The notes beneath the pieces were generated by a model. It was not told where the DNA came from, did not search any database, and worked only from the letters and a program-made list of their open reading frames with translations. From positions 1-6,584 of the forward strand of contig CANHLD010000099.1 in assembly GCA_947461325.1 (NCBI GenBank): a stretch of 6,584 nt of DNA, written 5' to 3'. The number at the start of each line of letters is the position of its first letter. Position 1 is the stretch's first letter. This DNA is from Comamonadaceae bacterium (GTDB taxonomy: Bacteria > Pseudomonadota > Gammaproteobacteria > Burkholderiales > Burkholderiaceae_C). The translations under genes were made by a program, and so were the position numbers. Below, in pieces: positions 5,109 through 6,584 of this stretch.

Positions 5109-6584
5109 TTAAGCAGGCGCGACCGGTGGTTCTGCGTCTGTGGCGGCGTCATCCATGTCCATGGCAATGGTCAATGCGCCGACTGTGGCCTCTTCTTCTG
5201 TGTTGTCATCATCCGAAGCTGAGACTGTGGCTGTTTCCAGCAGGGAGACAAAAGTAGCGGTCACATCCAAAGCCATGGTGTCAATCTGGCCTATTTTGAT
5301 ACGCACCAGTGCACCGCGCTCAAGCACAGGGGCAGATTGCAAACCCGTGACCAATGGCAATGACACCGCGCGTACCACTGGCGGCTCGCCGGGAAACGCT
5401 TTGATGACGGTGGCATCAAGCTCTTGAATCTGATGTTGTTGCAGGTATTTCAAAGTCCAGTAGCGCTCCATCGTGCCCTGGTGCGTGTTGTAAGCACTGT
5501 AAGCATCTTCAAAAGACGAGACGATAGACATCAGGCTGGCATCTTTGGGTTTGAAGGGCGCGGCAAGTGCCGCCGTTGCGCCGTTGCGCACACAAGCGAC
5601 CAATTGCCATTGGTTTACCAAATCGGTGTAACGCCGCAAGGGTGAAGTGCTCCACGCATAACAAGGCACGCCTATGCCTGCGTGCGGCAAAGCACGTGTG
5701 CCCATGCGCACTTTGACACCTGGCGCCAGACTCGCTTGGCTGCGGTACAAACCGGGCACGCCCAAGTCAGACAGCCATTGGCCCCAAGTGCTGTTGGCCA
5801 AAATCATGGCCTCGGCAACGATCAAATCCAAAGCTGCGCCACGCGGTCGGATACTGATGTGAACCGTTTCATCACCACGCGGACCAGGGGCGGGCACTTG
5901 CTCGAGTTTGAAGTTGTAATCAGGTCGGTTGAATTGTTCGGGTTTGCCACGCACTTGTTCGCGTTGGCATTTCAAATGCTGCGCCAGTTTGAGCATGAAG
6001 GACAACTCAGCGCGCGGCAGTGCCGCATCCAAACCGGGGTCGGCGTGACTGAATGCCGCATCCGTCAGCCATTGCTCAGTCACGATGTGGTCAAGCTTGT
6101 CGTGGCGTAAATTGGCAGCGATAGGTACTTGTTCAAGACGTGTGACTGAGCTTTGGATGGCCAGCGTTTGCTCATCGATGCTGACATACAAAGACAAAGC
6201 AGGACATGCTTTGCCCGCGTCAAGCGTATAGGTTTGCACCACACTGTCGGGCAGCATGGTGATTTTGTGGCCGGGCATGTACACCGTGGATAAGCGCTGG
6301 CGTGCTACTTGGTCAATCGCGTCACCCGGTTGCAAAGCGAGTGCAGGCGCAGCGATGTGGATACCCAACACGACGGTGCCGCTGCCTAATCCTTGCAGAG
6401 ACAGCGCATCGTCGATTTCGGTGGTTTGAGAATCGTCAATCGAATAGGCCTGCACTTGCGCCAAAGGCAAGTCTTGCGGTAAGGCCGGTGCTTGCAATCC
6501 GGGAAAACCGGTGCCTTTGGGAAAGTGGTCGAACAAAAAACGTTGCCAATGAAAATCGTAAGCGCTTTGGATGGCACCGGCTTG
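5109..6584 (-). CDS. RNase II-family (RNB domain) 3'-5' exoribonuclease, 3' part (partial at window edge)
   Basis: This enzyme degrades single-stranded RNA processively from the 3' end in the cytoplasm. The frame is open to the window edge, so the 491 visible residues (starting QAGAIQSAYDF) are the C-terminal part; any cold-shock domains lie outside. The RNB core begins with YSIDDSQTTEIDDALSL at about visible residues 47-63, holding the metal-binding acidic residues. Compared with E. coli RNase II, Asp207 is a Glu here, as in other TEIDDAL-type family members, while Asp201, Asp209 and Asp210 are kept. TSPLRRY (about 313-319) carries the catalytic Arg equivalent to Arg500. An S1-like segment covers about 390-450. 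The last 35 residues are acidic (11 Asp/Glu, no Lys or Arg). It could be called rnb-like; RNase R is less likely given the tail. It is the first visible gene of the leftward operon. Confidence 0.9.
   Translation of the reverse strand, partial: QAGAIQSAYDFHWQRFLFDHFPKGTGFPGLQAPALPQDLPLAQVQAYSIDDSQTTEIDDALSLQGLGSGTVVLGIHIAAPALALQPGDAIDQVARQRLSTVYMPGHKITMLPDSVVQTYTLDAGKACPALSLYVSIDEQTLAIQSSVTRLEQVPIAANLRHDKLDHIVTEQWLTDAAFSHADPGLDAALPRAELSFMLKLAQHLKCQREQVRGKPEQFNRPDYNFKLEQVPAPGPRGDETVHISIRPRGAALDLIVAEAMILANSTWGQWLSDLGVPGLYRSQASLAPGVKVRMGTRALPHAGIGVPCYAWSTSPLRRYTDLVNQWQLVACVRNGATAALAAPFKPKDASLMSIVSSFEDAYSAYNTHQGTMERYWTLKYLQQHQIQELDATVIKAFPGEPPVVRAVSLPLVTGLQSAPVLERGALVRIKIGQIDTMALDVTATFVSLLETATVSASDDDNTEEEATVGALTIAMDMDDAATDAEPPVAPA

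Noticed and set aside
4247..5167. Longer TonB-like protein starting at TTG 5167
   Set aside because: The 25 extra residues overlap the nuclease gene, lack a ribosome site and would put polar sequence before a normal short N-terminus and membrane anchor. ATG 5092 is preferred.
4226..5257. 343-codon open frame on the plus strand opposite the TonB-like gene
   Set aside because: It covers the membrane segment and TonB domain on the other strand, and the product has no coherent domain. It is a shadow of the real gene.
6285..6293. DnaA-box-like CGTGGATAA
   Set aside because: A single near-match inside the nuclease coding sequence, with no cluster and no AT-rich region around it.

Overview
This 6.6 kb window looks like chromosomal core sequence from a betaproteobacterium, most likely of the order Burkholderiales. 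I base that on the protein signatures: an FtsZ with the VGGGGGNAV loop and a C-terminus ending in IPAFLRKQAD, a RuvC with FVNVNPQSTLLLGQARG, an LpxC with the REGEGAKEKWAG insertion, and an RNB-domain nuclease next to a TonB-family protein and MtgA. This is recognition from memory, not a database search, so the genus stays open. Base composition is moderately GC-rich and looks even across the window. I see no mobile element, tRNA, rRNA or CRISPR array.

Layout: two convergent gene blocks. The rightward block (1-2949) is the distal end of the division and cell-wall (dcw) cluster: the 3' part of ftsA, a 163-bp leader, ftsZ, and lpxC starting only 9 nt after the ftsZ stop. The leftward block (6584 down to 2959) holds the 3' part of an RNase II-family exoribonuclease, a TonB-family envelope protein, the peptidoglycan glycosyltransferase mtgA, and the Holliday-junction nuclease ruvC. 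Its junctions are 16 nt, 2 nt and a 4-nt ATGA overlap, so it reads as one operon with translational coupling. The blocks meet tail to tail with 9 bp between stop codons, which leaves no room for a classical terminator.

Function: the rightward block joins septum assembly (FtsA tethers FtsZ to the membrane; FtsZ polymerises) to the committed step of lipid A synthesis (LpxC). The leftward block mixes RNA turnover, an inner-membrane protein with a periplasmic TonB domain, glycan-strand polymerisation and recombination repair. It looks like a set of genes packed together rather than one pathway.

Nothing here is clearly a new biological system. The points most worth a second look are the ftsZ leader (hairpin, possible leader peptide, open in-frame extension of FtsZ), the unusual lpxC start (GTG, no Shine-Dalgarno, a -10-like hexamer just upstream), the RGG tail of RuvC encoded by a perfect 9-bp tandem duplication, the acidic tail of the RNase, and the gene order: ruvC coupled to mtgA, and no aroE where I would expect it.
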